64,000 nucleotides of DNA from Ichthyenterobacterium magnum (lineage in GTDB: Bacteria > Bacteroidota > Bacteroidia > Flavobacteriales > Flavobacteriaceae), in NCBI RefSeq assembly GCF_003610635.1, contig NZ_RAQJ01000002.1, positions 248,001-312,000 on the forward strand, read 5' to 3'. A program made the translations under genes and the position numbers. Each line of letters opens with the position of its first letter. Within the stretch, counting starts at the first letter, position 1. Below, one piece after another: positions 26,070-35,700 of this stretch. The notes under the pieces were generated by a model. That model was given only the letters and a program-made list of their open reading frames with translations. It was not told where the DNA came from and did not search any database.

Positions 26070-27059
26070 ATGAACTCAAATCCTTTTACGTCTTCAACCT
26101 TTGAAACCACTTGGTCTAAATATTACGACAAAAAAAAGAAAGCAGTTGCATTTAACTTCGTTAATGGTGTAAAATTTATAAAAACGCCATTTTTTCTATT
26201 TAAGAATATTGGAAAAAATTTTACTAACGGAATAACTTATAGCATTAACAACTCCGCTATAGATTATAAAAACAAGGCGATTTTGTTATATGATGTACCT
26301 GATTATTTTTTATTAAATAATAAAAACCCAATAAACATATCTATAAAAAAAGTAAGGCAATACAAAGGTTTTTATGCAGATTTAAGCAAGTTTAAAAATA
26401 TAGATGATGTCCTTGCAGCTTATTTTAATTCTTCAAAAAGCAGGTATAATTTTAGGCGAAGTTTAAAACAATTAGACGAAAAACTTCAAATTTCATATAA
26501 AGTTTATTTTGGAGCGATTAGTAAAGAGGATTACAATAAAGAAATGTCTGCTTTTAAAGAACTTTTAGGTAAACGTTTTGACGAAAAAAACACATTTAAT
26601 ACTGTTTTGCCAATGTGGGATTTTTATCAAGAATTAATTTATCCTTTAATTTTAGAGAAAAAAGTAGTCTTTAATGTAGTTTATAATAGTAATGTACCTA
26701 TAGCTATGTCGATTAATTTTTTAAATAACGATGTGCTTATGGTATCTATAAGAACTTTTGATGTTGATTTTAATAAAATGAATATTGGTAATATAGAAAT
26801 ATACAAGTTGCTTGAATGGTCTTTAGATAATGGCATAAAAAAATTAGATTTTTCAAAAGGCGAAAGCTATTATAAAAAGCGTTGGACAGATACAGCCTAC
26901 TTTTACTATCATCACATAGTTTACGATAAAAAATCTCCATCTGCTATACTAGTAGCAAATGGAGTTGTGATGTATTTTAAATTTAAACAATTTCTTAGAG
27001 ATAAGAATGTAAATGCTTTGTACACAAAACTTAAATATGTATTTGCAAAGCAAAAATAA
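26070..27059 (+). CDS. FemAB/BioF2-like acyltransferase of the GNAT fold, copy 1
   Basis: The 329-residue product resembles the GNAT_acetyltransf_6 (BioF2-like) group: a helical region with SSKSRYNFRRSLKQLDE (about 125-142) and the acyl-CoA/aminoacyl-fold signature LDFSKGESYYKKRWTDT (about 267-283). These enzymes transfer acyl or aminoacyl groups and often lie in glycan loci. It is paralogous to the gene at 35701: both open with NPFTS and share NIGKN and DFSKG motifs. It runs opposite to the neighbouring glycan genes and is convergent with the Wzc-like gene, 4 bases apart. The acyl donor and acceptor are unknown. Confidence 0.75.
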   Translation: MNSNPFTSSTFETTWSKYYDKKKKAVAFNFVNGVKFIKTPFFLFKNIGKNFTNGITYSINNSAIDYKNKAILLYDVPDYFLLNNKNPINISIKKVRQYKGFYADLSKFKNIDDVLAAYFNSSKSRYNFRRSLKQLDEKLQISYKVYFGAISKEDYNKEMSAFKELLGKRFDEKNTFNTVLPMWDFYQELIYPLILEKKVVFNVVYNSNVPIAMSINFLNNDVLMVSIRTFDVDFNKMNIGNIEIYKLLEWSLDNGIKKLDFSKGESYYKKRWTDTAYFYYHHIVYDKKSPSAILVANGVVMYFKFKQFLRDKNVNALYTKLKYVFAKQK

Positions 27060-27063
27060 ATAG

Positions 27064-29400
27064 TTAAATAATTCCAAATTTCTTTTTTGCTTTTTTTGGG
27101 TTTTTACCATAACCATAGCCGTAACCTTTCTTTTTAGTAGTTCCATTTAAAAGAACAGCCATATTGGGCAATCGTTTTTCATCATACATTGTTTGAGCTA
27201 TGTATAATTGACGCTTATCAATATTGTTTGCGCTCACAACATAAATAAACATATCTGCAAACTCGCTAATAAGTAAAGTGTCTGTAACCAAGCCTACAGC
27301 AGCAGTATCAACAACTATATAGTCGTAGTTATTTTTTGCTTCGCTAAAAAGTTCTTTAACGCGCTCACTCATTAATAATTCTGCTGGATTTGGTGGTATT
27401 GCTCCAGACGGAATTACATCTAAAAACTCATTATCCTTAACAGAAACCGTTACATCTTTAATGGATAGTGATTTGTCTGATATATAATTTGTAAGACCCT
27501 TATCTGATTTTATTTTTAAGTATTCATTTACTTTTGGCACTCTAATGTCTGTTTCTATGAGGAGTACTTTTTTCTCAGAAAACGAAAAAGAGGTTGCTAA
27601 ATTTATAGATGTGTGAGACTTTCCTTCTTGACTAGTTGTAGATGTTACAAATAGCGTTTTACAATCTTTACTTTTATTTTGAAGCATAAAATTGATGTTA
27701 GAACGTACAATTCTAAAAGCTTCAGCTTTTGGTGTATAATCAACTTGTTGCACAAGTCGTTTTTTCTTGTCAGATTTTGGAATATCACCTAAATAAGGCA
27801 TTTTTAATACTTTTAAAAGCTCATTTTTATCATGAATTTTAGTATCTAATAAATCAGTTACATAAATAAGTGATACAGGAATTAAAATACCTAATAAAAA
27901 TGCAGCTAAATAAGTAATATTCTTTTTTGGAGAAACAGGATCGCTATTAGCAAATGCAGAGTCTATTATTTTTGCATTAGGTGATGACAGACCTTGAGAT
28001 ATAGCTGTTTCTTCACGCTTTTGTAATAAGTATAAAAATAAAGATTCTTTGATGTCTTGTTGACGCTTCACATCTCTAAATTGTCTTGCTTTACCAGGTG
28101 CAGAGTAGAGTTGAGCACTTATTCTAGCATCTTCTTTGTTTAATGTATTAAGAGTGATTTTGTTTGCAGACTGAATATTGTCTAAACTTTGATTTAAGTT
28201 TTGCTTTAACGCATTAATTTCATTATTTAAATTTACGACAGTTGGGTTTTTTTCTGTTGAGTTTTTTAAAAGTCTATCACGTTGGAGTACTAATTCGTTA
28301 TGGCTTTTAGTAATTAGTGCTACAGAGTTATCTGCAATACCAACATCTGCGGGCAATAAATCAGTGTCAGAATCATTATTGTTTAAATGATCTTTCATGT
28401 AGTCAATTAGCTGGATTTGGTTTGTAGTATTTATTAATTTGCTTTCATTTTCTCTTTCACTTTGTAAAAATATATCAGCTTGTGAGTTTAAAGCTGTAAG
28501 TCTGTTTTTCTTTTGTAGAGTTTCAGCTGTAAAATCTACCTGCTCTAGTTCGTTTGAAACAGTATTTAATCTATTGTTTATAAATTCTGATGTTGCATCT
28601 ACTATTAGCTGTTTGTCATTAATAACATCATCATTGTATTTTTCAACAAGTTTGTCTAAAATTAATTGTGCTTTGGTCTTTAAATTTTCTTTGAGACTAA
28701 TTTTAATAATGTTAGATCCTTTATTTGTAATTGCTTTTATTTTAGACTGATAAGCTCCAACAATAGATTTTACTGGAGACATTTTAATTTTTATACTACT
28801 TCCAGGTAAATAGTTATCAATACTTGGTGTGATTACTAAATCACCAAAACCTGTAGTGATTCGATCTCCAAAATTATATTCTTTTGCATCTGAGCTTTCT
28901 ATATCTAATAATTCATTATGCTCAGTGTTTGATAGCATAAATTTTGTTTGAGATTTTATTTTTAAATATAACGTTGTGTCAATAGCATTGAGAATTGAAT
29001 CACTCTCAAAAAAATTCAGGACAATTGGAGGGTTTTTGTAAACTTCTTGCTCTTTAATTTTACCTCTAACAAAATATTGAATATTAAGATTTAAATCCTC
29101 AACAACTTGTTTTATTAATGCTCTAGATGTAATGATTTCTGCTTCATCTTTTACGTTGTTAAAATCTGAAGAAAACATTCCGTAATCTTGTAACGCAGTA
29201 AGTTCTGGAAGTTGTTTAGACTGTTTTTCATCATTAATTTTTATAGATGCAGTGGCTTCATATTGATAGTTTGCATATCTTAAATGTAAATACGCCCAAG
29301 AAAGAGCTACTATTAAAAATAGCAAGATGAATTTCCATTTTGACAAAAATAAATCTACTTTGTTTCTCAATTCATCAAGATTTGTATTGTTGTAATCCAT
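27064..29400 (-). CDS. Wzc-like polysaccharide co-polymerase and tyrosine autokinase
   Basis: The 778-residue inner-membrane protein has an N-terminal Wzz domain (TM1 about 23-40, periplasmic coiled-coil region to about 480, TM2 about 492-512) and a cytoplasmic kinase domain. Its Walker A is STTSQEGKSHTS (near 588), Walker A' is IETDIRVPK, and Walker B is YDYIVVDTAAVGL (near 694). The C-terminal tyrosine cluster is very short, GYGYGYG followed by a Lys-rich end. It controls chain length and export of a Wzx/Wzy-dependent polysaccharide with the Wza-like gene upstream (13 bases). No cognate tyrosine phosphatase is in the window. Confidence 0.93.
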   Translation of the reverse strand: MDYNNTNLDELRNKVDLFLSKWKFILLFLIVALSWAYLHLRYANYQYEATASIKINDEKQSKQLPELTALQDYGMFSSDFNNVKDEAEIITSRALIKQVVEDLNLNIQYFVRGKIKEQEVYKNPPIVLNFFESDSILNAIDTTLYLKIKSQTKFMLSNTEHNELLDIESSDAKEYNFGDRITTGFGDLVITPSIDNYLPGSSIKIKMSPVKSIVGAYQSKIKAITNKGSNIIKISLKENLKTKAQLILDKLVEKYNDDVINDKQLIVDATSEFINNRLNTVSNELEQVDFTAETLQKKNRLTALNSQADIFLQSERENESKLINTTNQIQLIDYMKDHLNNNDSDTDLLPADVGIADNSVALITKSHNELVLQRDRLLKNSTEKNPTVVNLNNEINALKQNLNQSLDNIQSANKITLNTLNKEDARISAQLYSAPGKARQFRDVKRQQDIKESLFLYLLQKREETAISQGLSSPNAKIIDSAFANSDPVSPKKNITYLAAFLLGILIPVSLIYVTDLLDTKIHDKNELLKVLKMPYLGDIPKSDKKKRLVQQVDYTPKAEAFRIVRSNINFMLQNKSKDCKTLFVTSTTSQEGKSHTSINLATSFSFSEKKVLLIETDIRVPKVNEYLKIKSDKGLTNYISDKSLSIKDVTVSVKDNEFLDVIPSGAIPPNPAELLMSERVKELFSEAKNNYDYIVVDTAAVGLVTDTLLISEFADMFIYVVSANNIDKRQLYIAQTMYDEKRLPNMAVLLNGTTKKKGYGYGYGKNPKKAKKKFGII

Positions 29401-29413
29401 AGAAGTTTAGTGT

Positions 29414-30202
29414 TTATTTTATAAGGATTGCAGTTATTGTTGCTAAAACTCCAACAGCAGAAATTATTAAGCTATTATTTGGGTTATATGATGATTGACG
29501 TACTCTAGCATCATTAGGTGTAACATATATCATATCATTTTGAGTAAGGTAATACACAGGAGAATTAACCACATTAATAGAAGTTAAATCAAATTTCGCG
29601 TATTTTTTTTGTCCATCAACTTCTCTAACTAAAAAAACATTATTACGTTCTCCATATATTGTTAAATCTCCAGCTAGACCTAAAGCTTCAACAAGAGATA
29701 TACGTTCATCTTGTATGGTAAATGTTCCTGGTCTATTAACTTCTCCTAAAACAGAAATTGTAAAATTAATTAACCTAATATTTACTATTGGATTTTTAAC
29801 ATATTCACTTAATTTTTCTTTAAGAAAATCTGAGGCTTGAGCTCTGGTTAATCCACCAATTTTTAGTGTTCCTAACACTGGGAACTCTATATTACCATCT
29901 GGGTCTACTAAATATGTTTGTCTTATCACATTGCCTTGAGCACTTAAACCACCTGAGTTATATGTTACCGCTGGTAAATTAAAGGGTCTTACAGCGTCTG
30001 GATCTAAAGCAGAAACATCAATTGTTAGAAGATCATCTGTTTTGTAAGCTAATTCAAACTTGGTGTTGAGTATTGTTTGATCGTTTACAGGTTCGTCTTG
30101 AAAGTAAACAATGTCTTTTTTTGATGCACATGATGAAATTAAAGCCAAAGCAAGTATAGCTATAGGTTTAGTAATTGTATTTGATGTAAATTTAAATGCC
30201 AT
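29414..30202 (-). CDS. Wza-like polysaccharide export outer-membrane lipoprotein
   Basis: The 262-residue product has a lipoprotein signal (lipobox ISSC, Cys25) followed by the poly-export domain (DDLLTIDVSALDPDAV; GNIEFPVLGTLKIGGLTRAQ) and an SLBB-type domain (NRPGTFTIQDERISLVEALG). A C-terminal hydrophobic stretch (about 243-261) fits the membrane-spanning helix of Wza. It forms the outer-membrane channel paired with the Wzc-like protein downstream. It sits between the PglF-like gene and wzc in the same direction. Confidence 0.92.
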   Translation of the reverse strand: MAFKFTSNTITKPIAILALALISSCASKKDIVYFQDEPVNDQTILNTKFELAYKTDDLLTIDVSALDPDAVRPFNLPAVTYNSGGLSAQGNVIRQTYLVDPDGNIEFPVLGTLKIGGLTRAQASDFLKEKLSEYVKNPIVNIRLINFTISVLGEVNRPGTFTIQDERISLVEALGLAGDLTIYGERNNVFLVREVDGQKKYAKFDLTSINVVNSPVYYLTQNDMIYVTPNDARVRQSSYNPNNSLIISAVGVLATITAILIK

Positions 30203-30226
30203 TTGGTTTTTTATTTGGGTTAGTTT

Positions 30227-32113
30227 TTATGAATCTAAGACTTCGAATTTTGAATTGTTAGAAATGTATTCTGGTATAATTTCTTTTATTAATGAAACAA
30301 CTTCAAGGGTTCTAACTTTGGAGTTTATTGAGCATAAGTTTGCTATTTTTTTATCAATTTCTTCATTATCAATTCGTTTGGTTCTAGCTATCATTATTTT
30401 TTCATGATATGTAGGCCGTGTATTTTCTCCATCAGCTAGTAATTCTTCATATATTTTTTCGCCTGGACGTAAACCAATAATTTTAATGTCTATATCTTCT
30501 GGATAACGAAGTCCAGAAAGAATAATCATATTTTTTGCAAGATCAAATATTTTTACAGATTCTCCCATATCAAACACAAATATTTCGCCTCCATTACCCA
30601 TTGTTGCAGCTTCTAAAACAAGTTGACATGCTTCAGGTATAGTCATAAAATACCGTGTGATTTCTTCATGTGTTACAGTAATTGGGCCGCCTAAATCAAT
30701 TTGTTTTTTAAATAAAGGAATTACAGATCCGTTAGATCCTAAAACATTACCAAATCTTGTTGTTATAAATTTTGTTTGACCTTTACCTTGTAAACTATTA
30801 ACGTAAAGCTCTGCAATACGTTTTGTTGCTCCCATGACATTTGTTGGGTTGACAGCTTTATCAGTTGAAATAAAAACAAATTTATTTACACTATGCTTTA
30901 CTGCTAAGCTTGCTACATTTCTTGTTCCGTTTATATTAACGCTCACAGCTTCATATGGGTTGTTTTCCATTAATGGAACATGCTTGTAAGCAGCAGCATG
31001 AAATACAATTTTGGGTCTGTAAAGATTAAAAAGATATTCCATACGTTGCGAATCTCTTACGTCTGCAACAACTGCTATGAAATTTTTTATTCCTTTTTGT
31101 ATAAATTCTTGTTGTATGTTATATAAGGCAGATTCTGCAGTATCAATTAACACTAGTTTTTTGTATGCATATTGTGTAGCTTTTCTTGCAATTTCACTAC
31201 CAATAGAGCCAGCTGCACCAGTTATAAATATTATTTGATTTTCATACTCATCTACTAAAGCAGGATTTATAATTGTTATGGGTTCTCTTCCCAATAAATC
31301 TTCAATTTTAACATCTTTAATTTGACCAATACTTAAATCGCCATCAATCCAATTTTGTACAGGTGGAACAATTTTTACTTTTAAACCTAAGTTGAATAGA
31401 AACCCTGATATTTGAAAAAGTCTTGAAGCTTCTATGTTTTGTATAGAAACAATAACTTCTTCAATAGAAAGATTGCTTATAAATTCAGTATTAATTTTAT
31501 CTAAACTATAAACATTGAGTAAGTTTATTTTTTTGCCAACTTTACCTTCATTATCATCAATAAAACCAATGACTTCATGGGTGTTTTTTGGGTCATTTCT
31601 TATAGCATCATAAGTAATCATTCCAGAATTTCCTGCTCCAAAAATTAAAATTCTCTTTTGGGTTTTAATTTCATGCATTAAATTGTTATACAAAGATTTA
31701 ATAAAGAGCTTAAACCCAATTAAGAATAGTATATTTAGCAGTAAATGAATATATATAATTGAACCAGATATGTTAAAGGTTTCATCGAAATGAAATTTTC
31801 GACTAAAAAATGTAGAAATGATTAAAAGTGTTGCTAATATATTAACACCAATTATAATATTTACAACATCTTTAAATCCAGTGAACCTTACAACGCCTTT
31901 GTGAGAGCTTACTAATAAGAAACTAATAAGAGCTGCTATAATTACAAAAGGTAGCTGCTTTAAAACAATGCTAATTTCAAAATCAATTTTAAAATTGAAT
32001 CGAATTATATAAGCAGAAACAAAAGTAAAACTCACAATAAATAAGTCTAAAAGCATGATTAGCCATTTAGATGCATATTTGTGTGATATTTTATTTAGTA
32101 GTCTTGTAATCAT
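30227..32113 (-). CDS. PglF/CapD-like UDP-GlcNAc 4,6-dehydratase, membrane-anchored
   Basis: The 628-residue protein has four transmembrane segments (about 15-35, 53-70, 85-102, 118-138), an N-terminal Rossmann-like region (FGAGNSGMITYDA, 158-170) and the catalytic SDR domain with TGAAGSIGSEIAR (298-310) and the STDKAVNPTNVMGATKR motif (near 415-431). Met takes the usual Tyr place, as in CapD/PglF enzymes. These convert UDP-GlcNAc to a 4-keto-6-deoxy sugar. The next gene upstream, a PglE-like aminotransferase, overlaps by four bases (ATGA), matching the next reaction step. Confidence 0.92.
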   Translation of the reverse strand: MITRLLNKISHKYASKWLIMLLDLFIVSFTFVSAYIIRFNFKIDFEISIVLKQLPFVIIAALISFLLVSSHKGVVRFTGFKDVVNIIIGVNILATLLIISTFFSRKFHFDETFNISGSIIYIHLLLNILFLIGFKLFIKSLYNNLMHEIKTQKRILIFGAGNSGMITYDAIRNDPKNTHEVIGFIDDNEGKVGKKINLLNVYSLDKINTEFISNLSIEEVIVSIQNIEASRLFQISGFLFNLGLKVKIVPPVQNWIDGDLSIGQIKDVKIEDLLGREPITIINPALVDEYENQIIFITGAAGSIGSEIARKATQYAYKKLVLIDTAESALYNIQQEFIQKGIKNFIAVVADVRDSQRMEYLFNLYRPKIVFHAAAYKHVPLMENNPYEAVSVNINGTRNVASLAVKHSVNKFVFISTDKAVNPTNVMGATKRIAELYVNSLQGKGQTKFITTRFGNVLGSNGSVIPLFKKQIDLGGPITVTHEEITRYFMTIPEACQLVLEAATMGNGGEIFVFDMGESVKIFDLAKNMIILSGLRYPEDIDIKIIGLRPGEKIYEELLADGENTRPTYHEKIMIARTKRIDNEEIDKKIANLCSINSKVRTLEVVSLIKEIIPEYISNNSKFEVLDS

Positions 32114-33234
32114 ACTCTAAAATACGTTTTTATTATGGATATAACTCTATCGAGTTCATTATCAGTTAAGTTAGAGCCGCTTGGTAAACATAAGCCTTTT
32201 TTAAATAATTGGTCTGATACGCCATTTATATATTTAGGATAATCTTTAAAAATTGGTTGTTGATGCATTGGTTTCCACAATGGTCTAGACTCTATGTTGT
32301 GCTTGTCTAGCTCTAGTCTTAAACCCTCTCGTGTTTCTTCAGAATCTGTTAATATGGTAGTTAACCATCTGTTTGAAAACATGCCTTCTGGTTCGCTTTT
32401 AAAGATTATATTATCTATATAGTTTAGGTTTTTTTTATAGAATTCGTAGTTTTTTCTTCGAGACGCTACGCGCTTATCTAAAACCTCCATTTGACCTCGT
32501 CCAATTCCGGCTAAGACATTAGACAGTCTATAGTTGTATCCAATCTTTGAATGTAAATATTCAACTGCTTTATCTCTAGATTGTGTGGCAAAAAAAACAG
32601 CTTTATCTTTTATTGTTTTATTTTTTGTAATTAATGCACCACCACCAGATGTAGTTATTATTTTGTTACCATTAAATGACAGTATAGAGATGTCTCCTAA
32701 TGTTCCGCATTTTTTGTTTTTAAAAGTGCTACCTAGTGCTTCGGCACTATCTTCTAGTACTGGAATATTATAAGCAGCTGCAATTGAGTTAATTTGATCT
32801 ACTTTATAGGGCATACCATATAAATGTACTGCAATTATAGCTTTTGGTTTTTTTCCTTTTTTTATGCGGTCTTGAATTGCTAGTTCTAATTGGTTTGGAG
32901 AAATATTCCAAGTATCTTCTTCGCTATCAACAAAAATTGGTGTTGCACCTAAGTATAATATTGGATTTGCAGAAGCAGAAAATGTTTTACTTTGACAAAT
33001 AACTTCATCTCCCTTTTTTACGCCTAATAAGATAAGACCTAAGTGTATTGCAGCTGTTCCAGAGCTTAACGCAGCTACATGTATATTGTCATTTAGGTAC
33101 GATTGAATATCATCTTCAAAACCATTTACATGAGGACCTAGTGGTGCTATCCAATTAGTCTCAAAGGCATTATTGATATAAGATTGCTCATTACCACTCA
33201 TGTGTGGTGATGATAACCATATTTTTGATTCCAT
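32110..33234 (-). CDS. PglE-like PLP aminotransferase (DegT/DnrJ/EryC1 family)
   Basis: This 374-residue protein opens with LSSPHMSGNEQSYINNAF and NWIAPLGPHVNGFE, close to the N-terminus of bacillosamine aminotransferase PglE. The PLP lysine is Lys191 in SFNGNKIITTSGGGAL, and EDSAEALGST (161-170) supplies the PLP ring contact. It probably aminates the 4-keto sugar made by the PglF-like enzyme. It overlaps that gene by 4 bases, so the two steps are coupled. No PglD-like acetyltransferase of the usual left-handed beta-helix type is adjacent. Confidence 0.92.
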   Translation of the reverse strand: MESKIWLSSPHMSGNEQSYINNAFETNWIAPLGPHVNGFEDDIQSYLNDNIHVAALSSGTAAIHLGLILLGVKKGDEVICQSKTFSASANPILYLGATPIFVDSEEDTWNISPNQLELAIQDRIKKGKKPKAIIAVHLYGMPYKVDQINSIAAAYNIPVLEDSAEALGSTFKNKKCGTLGDISILSFNGNKIITTSGGGALITKNKTIKDKAVFFATQSRDKAVEYLHSKIGYNYRLSNVLAGIGRGQMEVLDKRVASRRKNYEFYKKNLNYIDNIIFKSEPEGMFSNRWLTTILTDSEETREGLRLELDKHNIESRPLWKPMHQQPIFKDYPKYINGVSDQLFKKGLCLPSGSNLTDNELDRVISIIKTYFRV

Positions 33235-33471
33235 ATCAAAATTTATTAAGCTTGTTTACTACTATTCAATCTTCTTGCCTAGTAAGGGACTTGGGACAGA
33301 AAATCTATTTTATATTTAATTAACTTTAAGTGTGTTAAACTAAACTCATTCTTAAAGTGTAATGCTATTTATAAAAAATATTTAAGGTAAATATTACTAA
33401 TAATGTATAAGCATTCAAATTATAACGATAAATAGCAGGTTTTTACGATAATATTTAAAAATAATCTAATC

Positions 33472-34488
33472 TCAACTATTGTTATTATTTAATGAAGTTA
33501 CTTTGTGGGTTAAGCCTGACATTGTTTCACTAGTAAAATTATGGGTTTTATTTAGTGAGGTATAAGCTTTAAATATGCTTTCTAAATTTTTAAAGTTTTC
33601 ATCTATGTGAGTCCCAAAATTGTGCGGATGCCACCATAGATGGAACATTTCATTATGCTTTGCTGCATACTTCATTGCCTTTTTTATTCTTCTCATTTTT
33701 AAAGGCTCTAAAAAATTTAACTTTTGGCTATAAGGTCTGAGCAATCTACTAGAAGGTAAGTTAAGTGGTAAGTTTGAGTTGTATAAGCTTTCTACTTTAT
33801 AGGTATTATATCCAGTAACATTAAAGTAGGCATCTAGCATTCTTAAAATCTTAAAGATAAACCAATTGTGATAAAATTTTGTTGTATGAATTGTGTAGAT
33901 ATGAGCTTCTTCTTTTCCTCTAAATGAGGTTATTCCGTGTTTTTTTAATACATACAAATAAGGATGGTCAATAGTTTTTTCTGCATCTATCATGTTTCTT
34001 GGAAATACAAGACTTTCAATTTTTACATTCATAGATTTCGCAATTTCAATGGCAGACTTTATATCATCTTCAAATTGCTCAACAGTTTGGCCAGGTTTAT
34101 GACTATAAAAATGACAATATGTATGAGAACTTATTTCATGTGCATTAGTATCTCTAATTTTTTTAATTAAAGAAGGTGCATAATGATAAGGATCATCTTT
34201 TTCTTGGTCTCCAATGCTATTTATTAATGAATAAGGATTATATATTTTATTGTTATATGTTGGTTTGTTTTTTGGGGCGTATTTTAATAATTCTTTTTTG
34301 TTTTGTGCAAACAAGAATCCAACGGTAGAAAAAGTTAGCTTTACATTATATTGCTCGCATAGTTTAAGTAATCTATCTATTACAATTGGAACATTAGTTA
34401 AGTTTTCTTTATAATCATTTACAGATTTTTTGTCGAAAACGCCCCAATGCAATTCAAAATCTAACGAAATAACAAAATGTCCATTCAC
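33472..34488 (-). CDS. Polysaccharide deacetylase (NodB fold)
   Basis: The 338-residue protein has the NodB catalytic Asp in SLDFELHWG (Asp10) and the metal-binding HTYCH (His122, His126) within HEISSHTYCHFYSH. A second motif resembling the NodB acid/base region appears at FPRNMIDAEK. There is no signal peptide, so it may act on a cytoplasmic lipid-linked or nucleotide sugar, or an exported route is hidden. It belongs to the glycan locus and lies between the aminotransferase and the JmjC-like gene. De-N- or de-O-acetylation of the glycan is inferred. Confidence 0.88.
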   Translation of the reverse strand: MNGHFVISLDFELHWGVFDKKSVNDYKENLTNVPIVIDRLLKLCEQYNVKLTFSTVGFLFAQNKKELLKYAPKNKPTYNNKIYNPYSLINSIGDQEKDDPYHYAPSLIKKIRDTNAHEISSHTYCHFYSHKPGQTVEQFEDDIKSAIEIAKSMNVKIESLVFPRNMIDAEKTIDHPYLYVLKKHGITSFRGKEEAHIYTIHTTKFYHNWFIFKILRMLDAYFNVTGYNTYKVESLYNSNLPLNLPSSRLLRPYSQKLNFLEPLKMRRIKKAMKYAAKHNEMFHLWWHPHNFGTHIDENFKNLESIFKAYTSLNKTHNFTSETMSGLTHKVTSLNNNNS

Positions 34489-34542
34489 GTATATTACAGT
34501 TTAATTTTTATTTAGTTTTAAAGCAATATGCTTTTTATAGAT

Positions 34543-35421
34543 TTATCTTTTTTGTCGTTTTCCATTGTCATCATAGTAATGGCAAACACAATTTTTTCCA
34601 TAAACCCCAGCACTATGAAGAATACGCTTTGTGAGTTCAGAACATTTCATTTTTATATTATCTATAGGAGTGAAGCCAAAATTATTTGAGCTTATACTTA
34701 TGCTTAAACCATATACACAATGCCACCATGTTTGAGGGATAAACAGCATCTCGTTTGGATTAATAACTGTATATAAGACGTTTGCATCTTTAAATTTTGA
34801 GTGTTTAGTTTCGTTAAAATCTTCCATATTTACACTACTAAGCCTAGAACCTGGTTCGTACTTATCACTAGGATACATTTTTTTGTTTTCCTTTGGACTT
34901 ACTAAAAACACTAATTTTTGACCTTCAATTAATGCTAAAATATTATTAGCCAATCGATCTGTATGCCAGCCAGTAATTGTACCTGGTGGTCCTATCCATA
35001 ATGATGTAGAATTTCTAATTGTATTGTTTGATATTAAAGAGAAATCTACATGTTGCAATAATTCTGGAAAAATTTTAGCTATAGACATATTTCCAAGGTA
35101 AGTTTCTGTTTTTGATTTGTCAGAATTACGTATTTCATTTAAATAGTCTTTAAATGCTCCAAACTGCCAATTGGTGTCACTTTGACGTATGTTTCCTTTG
35201 TAAGTATATGTTTCTTTGTTTTCTCCAATAGTTTCAAAATAGTCTAATGACCACAATTTTGTTGCTTCCCAATGATTCATCATTTGGGTAATTTTTACAG
35301 GCTTATTTTTTTTAATGTGCTTTTTGTAAAAGTCATTATGAGAAATGGTTTCTATTTCATCTACTTTTTGAAGCGGCTTATTTATAAGGCTTTGTGTTCT
35401 TTTTAATATTGATTCAAGCAT
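34543..35421 (-). CDS. JmjC/cupin-8 Fe(II)-2OG oxygenase-like protein
   Basis: The 292-residue product shows the cupin/JmjC facial triad: His153 and Asp155 in GWHTDRL and His234 in TWWHCVYG. The N-terminal stretch (PVKITQMMNHWEATKLW) and the PPGTITGWHTD motif are typical of cupin_8 proteins, which hydroxylate proteins or small molecules using Fe(II) and 2-oxoglutarate. A Cys pair (NCVCHYY) lies near the C-terminus. It is placed inside the polysaccharide locus, which is unusual. Substrate unknown; it could modify a sugar, an acyl group or a protein. Confidence 0.82.
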   Translation of the reverse strand: MLESILKRTQSLINKPLQKVDEIETISHNDFYKKHIKKNKPVKITQMMNHWEATKLWSLDYFETIGENKETYTYKGNIRQSDTNWQFGAFKDYLNEIRNSDKSKTETYLGNMSIAKIFPELLQHVDFSLISNNTIRNSTSLWIGPPGTITGWHTDRLANNILALIEGQKLVFLVSPKENKKMYPSDKYEPGSRLSSVNMEDFNETKHSKFKDANVLYTVINPNEMLFIPQTWWHCVYGLSISISSNNFGFTPIDNIKMKCSELTKRILHSAGVYGKNCVCHYYDDNGKRQKR

Positions 35422-35472
35422 GACTTATTGTATTACTGCATAGACGAATATATATCATTTATTTGTATTGCT

Positions 35473-35490
35473 TTATGATTTATATCATAA
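35473..35490. promoter_or_regulatory. 18-bp palindrome in the divergent JmjC/acyltransferase region
   Basis: TTATGATTTATATCATAA has 7-bp arms around TTAT. It lies 52 bases upstream of the JmjC-like start, in a 279-base gap between divergent genes, and could be an operator. No regulator gene is nearby. Confidence 0.35.
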
Positions 35491-35655
35491 TTTCTAACTC
35501 GTTTCTTTTTTTTAGATGAAATGAATATAAACATCTACAAAAGAAAAGGGTTATTATAATTTTATATGTTTACTTATGGGATAGGTTAATATTTAACGAA
35601 TAAAACGATATTAAATTTTTGTTGTTTATAAGTTCATTTCTGAGTTTCAAAATGC

Positions 35656-35663
35656 TATTTTTG
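35656..35663 (+). promoter_or_regulatory. Putative -7 element for acyltransferase copy 2
   Basis: TATTTTTG matches TAnnTTTG, 37 bases before the ATG at 35701. No good -33 element is seen. Confidence 0.4.
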
Positions 35664-35700
35664 TATGTAACTAAAGATTAAAGTATTTAACCAAATTTAG

